The notes: a model not told the origin generated them from the letters alone. A stretch of DNA of 28,161 nucleotides from Mnemiopsis leidyi (GCA_000226015.1 JH153357.1:65470-93630), one strand, 5' to 3'. Positions 1-10,851 are shown, numbered from the stretch's first letter. Translations and numbers: made by a program.

Positions 1-998
1 GTAGCCGTAGTTCAACTTGTAGTAACCAGTAGTTAGTAACTTGTAGCCGTAGTTCAACTTGTAGTAACCAGTAGTTAGTAACTTGTAGCAGTAGTTCAAC
101 TTGTAGTAACCGGTAGTTAGTAACTTGTGACAGTAGTTCAACTTGTAGTAACCAGTAGTTAGTAACTTGTAGCAGCAGTTCAACTTGTAGTAACCAGTAG
201 TTAGTAACTTGTAGCAGTAGTTCAACTTGTAGTTACCAGTAGTTAGTTATAACTTGTAGCTGTAGTTCAACTTGTAGTAACCAGTAGTTAGTAACTTGTA
301 GCAGTAGTTCAACTTGTAGTAACCAGTAGTTAGTAACTTGTAGCAGTAGTTCAACTTGTAGTAACCAGTAGTTAGTAACTTGTAGCAGCAGTTCAACTTG
401 TAGTAACCAGTAGTTAGTTATAACTTGTAGCAGTAGTTCAACTTGTAGTAACCAGTAGTTAGTTATAACTTGTAGCAGTAGTTCAACTTGTAGTAACCAG
501 TAGTTAGTAACTTATAGCAGCAGTTCAACTTGTAGTAACCAGTAGTTAGTTATGACTTGTAGCAGTAGTTCAACTTGTAGTAACCAGAAGTTAGTTATGA
601 CTTGTGACAGTAGTTCAACTTGTAGTAATCGGTAGTTAGTAACTTGTAGCCGTAGTTCAACTTGTAGTAACCAGAAGTTAGTAACTTATAGCAGCAGTTC
701 AACTTGTAGTAACCAGTAGTTAGTAACTTGTAGCCGTAGTTCAACTTGTAGTAACCGGTAGTTAGTTATGACTTGTAGCAGTAGTTCAACTTGTAGTAAC
801 CAGTAGTTAGTAACTTGTGACAGCAGTTCAACTTGTAGTAACCAGTAGTTAGTAACTTGTGACAGCAGTTCAACTTGTAGTAACCAGTAGTTAGTTATAA
901 CTTGTAGCCGTAGTTCAACTTGTAGTAACCAGTAGTTAGTAACTTGTAGCAGCAGTTCAACTTGTAGTAACCAGTAGTTAGTAACTTGTGACAGTAGA
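1..998. repeat. 42-bp minisatellite array, about 23 copies
   Basis: The first kilobase is a head-to-tail array with a 42-bp core period. Some units are 45 bp because of an extra TTA near the end of the unit. Each unit contains GTTCAACTTGTAGTAACC followed by AGTAGTTAGTAACTT. The units differ mainly at a GTAGCAG/GTGACAG/GTAGCCG position. The array starts at or before the window edge and stops abruptly near 998. The plus strand has stops in each unit. The minus strand is open through 42-bp units but closed by a stop in 45-bp units, so it is not coding. Confidence 0.95.
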
Positions 999-1000
999 TG

Positions 1001-2320
1001 CTAAGCTTCACGCGTTGTACCATTAACTATATTAGCATAACTATAGTTTAGTATAACTTTACTTCAGTTGATGATCGTTTAGGCAATCCTTGTAAAGTTA
1101 AAGAAGTAGCTGATCATCACAATGGCACACGTATTTGTAATTGTGGGTTATTTGCCCATAATATTTCTACTTCAATACTTAACTTTTTATTATAAGTAAC
1201 TTACACGGCCGCCGAGTTCCCGCTATCACCCCGGCTGTGATGGGACAACCTCCCTCAGCAGAGAAGTTAGACATAGTCCACTAAAAGTTGAGAATAATAA
1301 CGGTTTAATTGGTGGGCAAGGTTGTCCAGTTCCTGGTGTTGCTCAGTTGCTTGAAAAAAGGTTTACGTTATAGCAGTTATTAGGATGGGTGTCAGCCACT
1401 TTTTATAGCTACTTTCGACGGCTACATTTTCCATAGTTAATTCCTAAAGCTACATTTCTACAGCCACTTTCTGAAGCTATTTCCTATGGCTACTTTATAT
1501 ATTCCTAGTGGTGAGTACCAATTGGTTGGTCTAGAATAATATCCGTCATCCGTACAATCTAATTGCAATAGTTACAGCTGGAGTATCGACAATGGAAGGG
1601 AGGGTCATATTTCAATCTTGTAGGTAAACTGACCATAGTGCGCTGTATCGTCACCCACTTAATACTTTCCTAAGATTCTAAGTTGTGACTTGCTACCACA
1701 AATACCTTTCCGGTTGAAACTTTCGGGTTGAAATTAATATTATTAAACATTTACTAGTTACAAATCTTGTCACAGTTTAACATTAATAAGTTCACAACGA
1801 ATTTTATTAATTATTTTGACAGTACGATTTTATAAATCTTCATGGTTAATCGATCGACAAATGTTTCCTATTTGATTTCAAAATGCATGATTACATGCAG
1901 TCTTGTCGTCAGCAGAGTTACTGCTATGTCAGATGACTAGCAGTAACGATAAGATATGTTTTCATTTTAAATGAACCCACGATATAAAATACTGTTGGCT
2001 ATATCCGGCACCACAGGTTAATCTCGTGTCCTCACGATGTTATGAACTGTGTGACAAACATGATCTCGGATTTCAGCTGTTCATGAACTATTCCACACGA
2101 ACGTTGCACTATGTACATGAGGTTGAATAAATTTGATAAACATCGCAGTCCCCTTTTCGCAGATTCAAATTCAATTTTGTTGTGTCTGATTCTGTAGTGT
2201 CAATTTCTGCTTTTTAGAAATTTAAAAGCAAGATGTTTATACAAAATAAATACCATAGCAGCCATTCACAGCAGCTTAACGCGACTTTACTACTTTATTA
2301 GCAACAAAACGCTTACATTG
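1001..2320. other. No gene recognised between two arrays
   Basis: This AT-rich stretch has no long open frame and no exon I could match to a family. I searched the minus strand for the missing 3' exons of SLC34 (second QSSS repeat and following membrane segments) and did not see them. It may hold upstream or intronic sequence of the GPCR gene or intron of SLC34. Confidence 0.5.
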
Positions 2321-2324
2321 CTTG

Positions 2325-2712
2325 GCTTCTTGGTATTGCTGGACAGTAAGTACTGGTTGCTAGGTAGTGCTGGACAGTAAGTACTGGTTGCTATAGGTAG
2401 TGCTGGACAGTAAGTACTGGTTGCTAGGTAGTGCTGGACAGTAAGTACAGGTTGCTAGGTAGTGCTAGACAGTAAGTACAGGTTGCTAGGTAGTGCTGGA
2501 CAGTAAGTACAGGTTGCTAAGGAGTGCTGGTCCCTGGACAGTAAGTACAGGTTGCTAGGTAGTGCTGGACAGTAAGTTCTGGTTGCTAGGTAGTGCTGGA
2601 CAGTAAGTACAGGTTGCTACGGACTGCTGAACAGTAAGTACTGGTTGCTAAGGAATGCTGAACAATAAGTACTGGTTGCTAGGTATTGCAGGAGTCAGGA
2701 CAGCAAGTACTT
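2325..2712. repeat. 31-bp minisatellite carrying repeated GTAAGT donor motifs
   Basis: About twelve copies of a roughly 31-bp unit read GCTGGACAGTAAGTACTGG followed by TTGCTAGGTAGT. Ten copies keep an exact GTAAGT, the strongest match to a metazoan 5' splice site on the plus strand. The last two have decayed to ATAAGT and GCAAGT. Two units carry short insertions, at about 2393 and 2531. The array ends about 200 bp before the GPCR start codon, on the same strand, so it may lie in or next to a 5' untranslated exon or first intron of that gene. Confidence 0.9.
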
Positions 2713-2913
2713 CTTTACTGCTGCAGATTGCAGAAGTTGGCCCATCCTGTGTAGAAGCGGGCAAGGAAGTACTCATTTTCATATTTCAGGGCGGCTCCAG
2801 CAGTGTTACGAACTATAAATATTATATGTATAGATATATCTCACCTTTACCCAACCCTTGGTTAATTCATTGTTTGTTTTTTAGGAGTTATTTTTATTTT
2901 AGGTTTTAGAATC

Positions 2914-4096
2914 ATGAAATCTAACGATGTTGAGATATTCGGTATCGAGAGTGCTGGGGAGCGATTGGTGTGGGCGTGTTTCTGTGCCTTTGTGCTGGTG
3001 TCCAGCGTGGTGGGCAACATCGTCATATTGGTGGGCTCCGTCCGCCACAACGCTCTCAGACTGAACCACTTCCTCGTGACCCTGATGGAGCAGATAGCTG
3101 TGTGTGACCTGGTGGTGTCTCTAGTCTACTGTCTCCCCATGGCAGTGTCTCTGGCGGCCAACACCTGGGTACTGGGAGATCAACTCGGTTATATTCTCGT
3201 ATATCTCCAATACATCTTCTATCCTGCTGGTGTGCTCTTCGTAGCTGGTCTTGTCACCAGCAAGGTCTTCATCCTCTGGTTCCCTACCGCAACTGTGGCT
3301 CTCTTGAAACGAACCAAAGTCTACATCGTGTGTGCCGTCTGGACAATCTCGCTGTACTTTCCCATAGCCTTCCTGGTCGTGGACGCGGACGACATTTACT
3401 TCGACTACAAAATCTACTCTCCTCTTTACAACATCACCTCGGACACCTGGAAACACATCAAGCCAGCAGGACTGACCCTGTTGTCTCTCCTCCCCAACAT
3501 GGCTGTTCTCATTTCCACTGCAGCAACTCTAGTAATGATAGCTCGCTCCCGACAGTTGGCCAGAAAAAGTGGAGGTTCAGTTAGATGGCAGGGCGTGATG
3601 GCTGTCCTTCTTACCGCTATCGTCTTCTCCCTGTCCACTCTCCCTTACACTGTTTACACTCTCGTAATTTCTCCCTTTGTAAAGGAAGATCCCCCAGGCC
3701 CTCTCAGGATTCGATACAAACGATACTCAGCTTTTCTCTCTCTGTTGAACTCCATGTCTAACGCTTACATCTACACTTACACTATATCGAGCTACCGAGC
3801 TTTTCTACGTTCAAAGTTACACTCCATCTTTATTTTTCTATTTCCAAACCGGCTATCCATGTTTTCGTCTTCAAGAAAAGGTATGTCCCTAGTTTTATCT
3901 TTTAAATTCATAACCATTAGACTAGCGATCGCGACAAGCGTATATTAAGAAAAGAATTTTGATGACATATGGTAAAAATTTGTGACCCCCCTGGGCATCA
4001 GGTAAGTGATCTTGAATTTCAGACGGGAGATTAGACGACATGAAAACAAGAAGAGATTCCTCAGAAGACTCCAAATTGGGCACTTGTGATTTCTAA
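2914..4096 (+). CDS. Class A (rhodopsin-like) G-protein-coupled receptor, divergent
   Basis: A seven-helix plasma-membrane receptor; the ligand is unknown. Predicted exons are 2914-3880 and 4023-4096, giving about 346 residues. The donor AAAAG|GTATGT and acceptor TTTCAG join in phase 1 and give a short Ser- and Arg-rich tail ending GTCDF. Reading straight through the donor would instead give a hydrophobic tail ending at 3948. Approximate helices: TM1 18-42 with GN at 34-35, TM2 54-78 with the conserved Asp at 65, TM3 92-118, TM4 134-156, TM5 184-210, TM6 227-252 with the LPY motif, TM7 272-292. Oddities: DRY is replaced by TSK (115-117), and NPxxY by SNAYIY (282-287). The usual TM3 Cys is not seen at its expected place. 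N173 in the second outer loop is in an N-x-S/T site. The ATG follows an AG-rich acceptor-like stretch, so an upstream non-coding exon is likely. Family is firm; subfamily is not. Confidence 0.85.
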
Positions 4097-4305
4097 TTTG
4101 GAAAACATTTAGTATTTTAGACTGATTATTAGGAACGTTGATCTGATAGATTGACAAAGATTTTTAACAGTGCTTGACCGTGATTATTTGATCTTTATCT
4201 AGTACAAAGTATTTATTCAAAAGTATAATTGTATTGAAATAAGATATGTTGTTTAGATTGCAAGGATTGGCCAATAAGAATTCATAAAATAGTCGAGTGC
4301 CTTAC
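4097..4305. other. Short spacer between GPCR stop and SLC34 exon
   Basis: AT-rich sequence of about 210 bp holding the probable 3' end of the GPCR transcript (plus strand) and the start of the next SLC34 intron (minus strand). No clear AATAAA was found, so the GPCR transcript may run antisense into the SLC34 exon at 4306-4435. Confidence 0.4.
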
Positions 4306-7085
4306 CTGTTTCGGAAAATAGGAAGCCACATTTCACGATTTCACCCTGCTCGTTTTTACATTGTTTCATTAAGGTTGTGTCCTTCCAAATCTGGCAGTCC
4401 TTCGGGTTCTTATGGGAACTGTCCTCCGAACAGTACTGAAACATACAAGTTTAGGTGTGACTGTCCTCCGAACAGTACTGAAACACACAAGTTTAGGTGT
4501 GACTGGTCTCTTTGAGTTTGACAAAATTTACTTTAACACGACAGAGGTTTGTGTGTATTTCCCCTCCCCAATGTTCATAATGAAAAGTCGTCAGATCAAA
4601 CCGATGGTTAACAAAAAGTCAGATTTTAAAACACCGATCACATCAATGTTTGACGACATGATCTTCAACATGCAATGTTGTCAACATGCAAAGAGCGTCT
4701 GCGTGTTGTTAGTTTTAGAAATAGACTAGCAGTTGCAGTTTTGAAATTTCTGTTTAACGACGTTTCTGCGAACCTCCTACAGCTGTTCAAAATGAGCTGG
4801 ATGAAAGTGGGGTGTGCAGTGGCAGTCACATTAATCCCTCTGATAGTGCTTATATCTCTTCTGAACTCAGTCGTAGTCCCTAACTACCACGGTTCAAGAT
4901 TCAAGATTGGTCAGTGCCGGATAGAATCTTTAAAACTAGAAGTTAAGTTGAACAGGGCTTCTTGGAAGGACTGTAGTTGCGGGGTGACCTGTACGGCTCA
5001 GTTTCCTTGTGTCTCTATATCTGGAGATTACACTTCATACGGAGAATACGCTGACTACAGAAACGGTTCATTTCATACGGACTACTCTGCTTTGGTTAAG
5101 AACTGCTTCACGGTACCAGACTGCAAAAAAGATCCTACAACTAATCAGAAATCTGTCATGGATGAAGTCAAAATGTTTTATTCAAATAGTTCATCAAGAT
5201 TGAATTGTTGGTCATTGGGAGATAGAATCCTTACAGAAAATAATTACTCTTCGAAAAGAGCAAGTCTGGCACTTTTTTTACCTTTGTTATTTTTCTTACT
5301 GGGGCTAATGATTCTTATCAAAACGTCGAGCAAAGTACGTTGGATCTGTAACAAATGCTGCTGTGACCTGATCCCTCAATGCTCAAAGAAATTATGCTCA
5401 CGTCTTGAATACTGTTGTGCGGGATGCTGCTCACAAGAAGATTTTACGATAAGTGTTAACGACCAGACTCAGTCCACTACACCACCTATACATAGACCTG
5501 CCAAACCCTCAGCACCGCTAACACATACACTGAACACTCCGCCTAGTTTTGAGAAGGAAGATATACCGCCTCCCTACACTGAACAATATCGTACTGGGTG
5601 GCACTAACATACACACTTTAAATTATATAAAGACTAGGAAACCTAACTGGTTACAAGTTGAAGATGTTTTCAGTACACTGACCTTAGTAACTTCAGCCAG
5701 AACCTTCTTGATGTTCATCCGTATTATCTTGTCGGTAAAAGGTTTGGTAATGACTTTGATAAAATCCTGATTTTCCCCTGAAGATTGTCCAACACCCTTC
5801 ACGATCTCCTCACTCAACCAACGGATTGGGTGGAATATTGCCTCCAGTGGTAAAAACACGGCGACACATAACCAGTTGAAGCAGTCGTGAACTGGGGAAG
5901 AACTTTGTCTGTAAATTTGCATTGTAATTTTGGTTTTTTCTAATTTGGGGTCCTATAACTTAAACTCGCACTAAGTACTTACTTTAAGTTCTTTAACTAA
6001 GTACTATAACTTATGCTATGACTTATCAATCCAAAGTTTCGATGTTCGCCAGATGATATTACCTGTTGCTCCAGCAAAAGATCTTCTGAACTGTTTGCGG
6101 TCGATAGACTGACCCATACTGACGATAGTATTGGTCACAGTTGTGCCTATGTTTGCTCCCATTATGATATTTATTGCTGGAGTGAGCTTCAAGACTGCGG
6201 ATATTCAAACTGTGGATTTGTCATTTCATTGATTGATAGAATGCTTTAAAAATGATAAAAATTTATTGAAATGATAAAAATTTATTGAAATTCATGATTT
6301 AGCACGATAATAACGGGGCAAACAAATGAAATTACTACAGATTTGCCACTACAATCTAGAAAATGTTTATTTAAAAAACAAAAGAGAGGTAAGTATACAA
6401 ACTTCCGGCTGCTATCATAGCAACGATGATACTGGTAGAAGTTGAGGAACTCTGCACTAAAACTGTTACTAACACTCCCAACATCAGGCCCACAATTGGG
6501 TTATTCATTATAGAGCCTTGCGAGAACGCCTGCGGAGTATTACCGTCTTTAGGACATCGTTGTAGGAACTAAAGACGAGCTGGAACTATAATTTAACTAA
6601 TTGCATTTAAAGGTCAAAAGTGAAAAAAAGTGTGGTAAGTAAAAATGTGGATAAGTGAAATAGGACTAACAGCGCCGGCGGACTTGCCGCCCAAAAGTTG
6701 GAAAGCAGCGGAGAGGAAAGTAAGGGAGTTGATGAAAAGATAAACACAGAGCAGGGCGAAGAGGATCCTGCCAACCACCCACAACACACTGCCTATCCTC
6801 TGCAGTTGGGTTTTCTCTGAGAATGTTTAACCAGCTGAACAACTTCAAAATCAGATAAAACTGAGCTCAATTTGAAACACAATTAAGCGAGATTTAATTT
6901 TAATTCAGATATAAGGGATGATTCCTACTGCAAGAAGTTACCAAGATGAAGAAGTTACACTTAATACCTGCCCAAGGAACATATTCCACCTCCTCCTCAA
7001 TGTCCATGGTGACGTCCCAGACGTCTTCCTTCCCAGAACTCCTTCTTCTTCCTAAGGAAAGTTTCCTGTCTGCTGGATCTCCCAT
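4306..7085 (-). CDS. Type II sodium/phosphate cotransporter (SLC34), partial, six exons
   Basis: Na+-coupled phosphate uptake at the plasma membrane. Minus-strand exons, 5' to 3': 7085-6968, 6816-6671, 6529-6403, 6194-6063, 5891-5683, 4435-4306; all join in frame. Evidence in order: an acidic N-tail ending EYVPWA; a first hydrophobic stretch ending [13 protein letters not shown]; the first family repeat with [16 protein letters not shown]; the [12 protein letters not shown] motif; [25 protein letters not shown]; then a Cys-containing outer loop ending CGFLFSET. The QSSS repeat and GANIGTT are hallmarks of SLC34. The second QSSS half and C-terminus are not seen and should lie left of 4306 or outside the window. 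The start is uncertain: the frame is open to about 7169, where there is an acceptor-like TTCCAG, so an upstream exon may supply the ATG; 7085 is the first in-frame ATG. Donors GTTTGT (exon 3) and GTTAGT (exon 2) are weak. Another gene lies in the 5682-4436 intron. Confidence 0.88.
4421..4504 (-). repeat. Duplicated 3' splice site of SLC34 exon, 42-bp period
   Basis: Two 42-bp copies differing at one base (CATAC/CACAC). Each contains, on the minus strand, an acceptor TGTTTCAG followed by the first 18 exon bases (TACTGTTCGGAGGACAGT). The exon-proximal acceptor (exon start 4435) gives a continuous frame. The distal copy (4477) would read YCSEDSHT and then a stop, so it should not give a functional transporter. 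Confidence 0.9.
4792..5607 (+). CDS. Two-TM Cys-rich protein, BK-channel beta subunit / TipE-like
   Basis: Probably an auxiliary subunit of a membrane channel, with both ends cytosolic. The ATG at 4792 (MSWMKVG) opens directly into TM1; the frame extends upstream, but those residues are unlike the family. The predicted protein is 271 residues: TM1 about 5-26; an outer domain about 27-157 with C-x-C, a following FPC, N-glycosylation sites, and the pairs NCFTVPDC and NCWS; TM2 about 159-178; then a Cys-cluster tail (CCCD, CCAGCC) and a Pro/Thr-rich C-terminus with PPPY, a WW-domain-binding motif. The order CSC, FPC, CFxxPxC, Cys-Trp, TM2 matches the KCNMB pattern; TipE-family proteins share the topology. 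The coding part has no intron here, though CTCCTACAG just before the ATG could be an acceptor. The gene sits on the opposite strand within an SLC34 intron, its stop only 75 bp from an SLC34 exon. Partner channel unknown. Confidence 0.65.
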   Translation: MSWMKVGCAVAVTLIPLIVLISLLNSVVVPNYHGSRFKIGQCRIESLKLEVKLNRASWKDCSCGVTCTAQFPCVSISGDYTSYGEYADYRNGSFHTDYSALVKNCFTVPDCKKDPTTNQKSVMDEVKMFYSNSSSRLNCWSLGDRILTENNYSSKRASLALFLPLLFFLLGLMILIKTSSKVRWICNKCCCDLIPQCSKKLCSRLEYCCAGCCSQEDFTISVNDQTQSTTPPIHRPAKPSAPLTHTLNTPPSFEKEDIPPPYTEQYRTGWH

Positions 7086-7321
7086 CCTCACATAACTCTG
7101 TCTCCGTGTTGTCACTACCGCATCCGCATCAGCACTCGGTCTCTTTACCGCACTCGACACCGCTCTGGAATTACCGCTCTTTACTTAACTATAACGTGAT
7201 GTACGGAGTTTTTATAACATGTTAATTACAGATAACGGTTATATTATGGAGGTGTCGCAAATTTACGAAAAATGTAATTCTTATTTCTCGAAATTCATGG
7301 AGAAAGATATAATTGGGAAGG

Positions 7322-7455
7322 GGTCAAAAAGTTTCGATCTCATGTGACAGTAATTGACCTGTTGGCCATTGAGGAGTGAGGGATGACCAATCAAAATCAA
7401 GAAACGCTATCACGTGATCTAAATGATTTGTCACCCCTCTCCGAAGATAACTTCC
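7322..7455 (+). repeat. Diverged dispersed repeat, copy A
   Basis: Shares ordered blocks with about 8450-8590: a TCATGTGACAG-like block, then TGACC, then AACGCTATCACG (copy A: AAACGCTATCACG), then GATTTG and a CTTCTCC/CTCTCC-AAG-ATAACTT block. Spacing is similar but not identical, as expected of old copies of one element. No coding or terminal repeats were seen. Confidence 0.35.
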
Positions 7456-8449
7456 CCCTGGGGCATATAGTGTCTTGGAGTTGGGGCAGGGGGGACAGAG
7501 TATATCATTTGGTATTTGGTAAGCTACTTACGGGGGACAATGCTCAGCAGGTTGTCCAGGTTCTAAGTCTTGAAATGATGGGTTTTGGATCGTGTCATCA
7601 ATCATGAAAGTTTCTTTGTCCACCATTTTTTGCGAATCTCTATCTTGTTCTAAGTCTAGTTCAAAGACAACCTGGCTGAAATTTCTAGCCTTCGTTGCTT
7701 TTCTTTCAATGATGATGTGGTTGTTGAGCAGATGTCTGTTTCAGGTGAAAGAAAAAATGTCGTGGGCAACTGATCAGGTCTGACAGTCACTATTAAGATT
7801 GGAAATGTTAAGAAAAACTGGTTGTATCGAGTTCAACAAAGACTTATAACTGAGAGAACAAAACCGTAGGAATAAAACACCACATGGCGCTATGAAAGAA
7901 AGATATCGGGCGATCTCTGAGCGGCTCCTTCTGCCTAGCAGAGATAAGGCAAAGTGCGGTCATGGTCAATTCTAGCAGCTCAGCTGTTTCAGATTAGCAT
8001 ATCAAATTATACTGACAAAAAAGCAAGAGATCGTAAAATCAAATTTAGGCTCTTGATAACTTGCAAATCAAGTCTAGTCAAATGTGTTACGTAATCTGTA
8101 CAAGGGCAACAGAAGTGGAACTGCCGCTTGAGGGCGTGGTAGGACTGTTCACAGCTGACCACCTCAGACAGTCATAATTATGTGCTCCTATGCTATGGAC
8201 TTACTGCATACTGATTTTAATGAAATTACTTTCGTTACAGACAAAATTTTGTTGGGTTTAATCGGATTTCTTGAGCGTTGAGCCTCAAACATACAACATG
8301 ACCAGTTGTACAGGTTTGCAGGTAGGATAACACTTGTATTGCAGCTTGTACGGGCCATCTAGACACGTGTACGTGTTATTCATGGTTTTATAACTGTCAC
8401 GTGTTAGCAACGTTCTATCTACGAGAAAAGAGTCTTTTTTAGGAAAGGG

Positions 8450-8590
8450 CCACACAAATTTTTCGTATCATGTGACAGCGACTGACCAATTAAAAGTAAG
8501 GTACGGCCTGCAATCAGTATCGAACAACGCTATCACGCCATGCTTACAAATTGTAAAAACGATTTGAATTTGGGACCCTTCTCCAAGCAT
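8450..8590 (+). repeat. Diverged dispersed repeat, copy B
   Basis: Partner of the block at 7322-7455, in the same orientation. The best-kept words are ATCATGTGACAG, CTGACC and AACGCTATCACG. Whether this is a transposon remnant or a duplicated regulatory segment cannot be told by eye. Confidence 0.35.
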
Positions 8591-10851
8591 AACTTAAGCG
8601 ATAGTCTCTATTACCTCAAAAATAAAGATTACGGTTGTTCAAAGCTGAGGAAATAGACTGTGAACTTGAAACAAGTTTAAAAATTACTAAAAAACTCGCA
8701 TACCCATTTCTGTACTGTAAAAATCCAAGTGCCTAACAACAATGGGCCTATTGTCATTAAAACCTGGTCTCGACCTTGGCAATAACCAGAATAGATCGTT
8801 TTACAGCATCTGGTGCGGACAATCCTCGCATCCGAACTGAAGCGGAAAACTAGGTCCTGTCTCATGTAACTTCTGGTTTCTCTGTCGATGTCACGTGACA
8901 CTGGTTCCGTAAACTTAAAGCACACCAACCAGCTGCTACTGTTTAAAATATAGTCAATTCTGATGAGATTAAAGTTCCACTTCACGTTTCATGAGACAAC
9001 ATGTGTTTTCACAAGGCCACACAGCCTCAATCTCGTGCTGAAGGAAAAAAACTTTATCAGCAGTGCATCTCATGATACATAAAGAAGTCTATGATTGGTG
9101 GTGCGGTCCACAGTTCACTTGTTTATTCAATTCAGTCGCATTATGACTTAGACCTAAAAGTTCATCAGCCTTAACATAACGTTATGATGATGGGTTGCTG
9201 AGTGAGTTGTCGCGGTGATACTCGACTCTCGCAGCTCACAGCTCTGAACGTTTCGTTAGAACGTTAGACGCGACGGATATAATCCCGCCAATGAATGAGC
9301 TGCTCCTCTTTTCAGGCTTAGCCTCATCCTTTGAAATAGTTGATGCCAATATGTTTCATTATTGTCGTGTACTGTGACAAGAACGTGATTTAACTTTAAG
9401 TTCTGTTAATTTTGGTACCAAATAAATTTGAGACGAGCCCTCCATGTGCCCACTCTACCTACCTCTCTTAAACCTTGTAGTGATACGGAATAAGTAGTTG
9501 TAGATTACCGTTCTACTTCTAGCCATAACCTGTATGCCAAAGATGTCACAACCAATGCCAATTATTACTAAAAATGCTGACATATGCAACAGAATGAGTT
9601 GTATCATGTTTTGAACATTTCGTCAGACATTAAAAAACATTAATCCAGTTCGGAAACGCGGACTACTATAGAAGTGACGACTCCAAGACAAACAGCATGC
9701 TAATTAAAAAGTTCTCTAGAACCTCTTATATGAAGAGTTTTAAGGTTATTCAATGTAAATGTACAATAAAGTAATTTCATTTTTAATTCCTTCAACCCTT
9801 GATTATACTTGATTTCTTGAGGCTTGATCCTTACACGAAGGTTATAAAGTGTTGGTGAAAGTGGTAATCTTGCCAGAATTGAAACTGGGTAATGAAAATT
9901 CGATCAGTTGTTCGAGAAAGTCGGTCAACAAAATTGAATTATTTCACGATACAATGCTCACCCAAATTTCTAATTCCATAGAAGTTAAGGTGAATGTTTG
10001 CAGGCCCAGTTCTTGACTTCAGGCTCAGTTCAGAAAGAGAGAATTCATGTTCTCCGATATTGTCATTTTACTCAGATTTCACATTTCACTAAATTCGAGC
10101 CCGAGCCTTGATAAGATATTTGTTCATTTTCATATTGATTGATTAATTGATTGAAATGATAAAATTTGAAAGTTTTGATAACATTAATTTAAATTAAATC
10201 AAATTTTAAATTTCTGAAATACTTCAGTGTGTCCAACTTCTGAACTTCACGTGATTATGCCGTAATATATATCAAAGCCAATTAAATTAGCCGACAATCA
10301 TACTTGCCTTCGCTAATTAGGGCAATTATAGCGCTTATTGCACCTCCTCCACATTTGTTCACCATAAAAATTGAAAAAAAACTTTTGGGAATCTTCGCCA
10401 CTTTTTAGTGACACGATTAACGTTCATTTCTACATTGTTCTACGGTGAAGAATCCACGTCCACTGAAATTGAAACCACTAGGAGTATAATTGGTAGAGTA
10501 CACGTGGGAGGTACCGGCAATGGAGCGGAGCAAATCCAGCGTGATTCCATAAATCTGATACACCATTGTTCTTGTAAAGATGCATCCACTGGTTGATCGA
10601 ACTATAAATGATACAATCGAACTATAAATGATACAATTATTATCGCTTCATCGCGTGAATACAACTGTTTACGAAACAGCAGTTCATGTCGGTGCACAAA
10701 ACTTGTTTCCTGTTAACAGCTCAAAGATCAGTGAACAAGTTGAATACGCGTATATAAATGAAATTGAAATAATGCATTTTATTGGTAAGTTTTTTAGTTT
10801 TTCGCGTCCATATAATCTTCAAATATAATCAGCACAAATATTGGGAATATA

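Larger units (their letters stand above)
7170..10850. other. Long stretch without a recognised gene
   Basis: This stretch lies upstream of the recognised SLC34 exons and probably includes its promoter or upstream intron. Short open frames (for example 8677-8985 minus) have no recognisable domain, codon pattern or splice context. There are six CACGTG hexamers (7411, 8364, 8398, 8892, 10248, 10501). The one at 8892 lies in the perfect palindrome GTCACGTGAC (8890-8899). A degraded direct repeat links about 7322-7455 with about 8450-8590. No tRNA or snRNA was seen. Confidence 0.45.

Noticed and set aside
3881-3948. GPCR C-terminus continuing to the stop at 3946-3948
   Set aside because: A good GTATGT donor at 3881 and an acceptor at 4021-4022 give an in-frame hydrophilic tail, while the read-through tail is hydrophobic and intron-like. 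The read-through form remains possible as an isoform.
7086-7160. SLC34 start at 7160
   Set aside because: The codon there is GTG, not ATG, which is unlikely as a start in an animal gene. The first in-frame ATG is at 7085, and an upstream exon joined near 7169 is also possible.
8677-8985. A 102-codon minus-strand open frame
   Set aside because: No recognisable domain, no splice context and no repeat of conserved motifs; compatible with chance in this long non-coding stretch.
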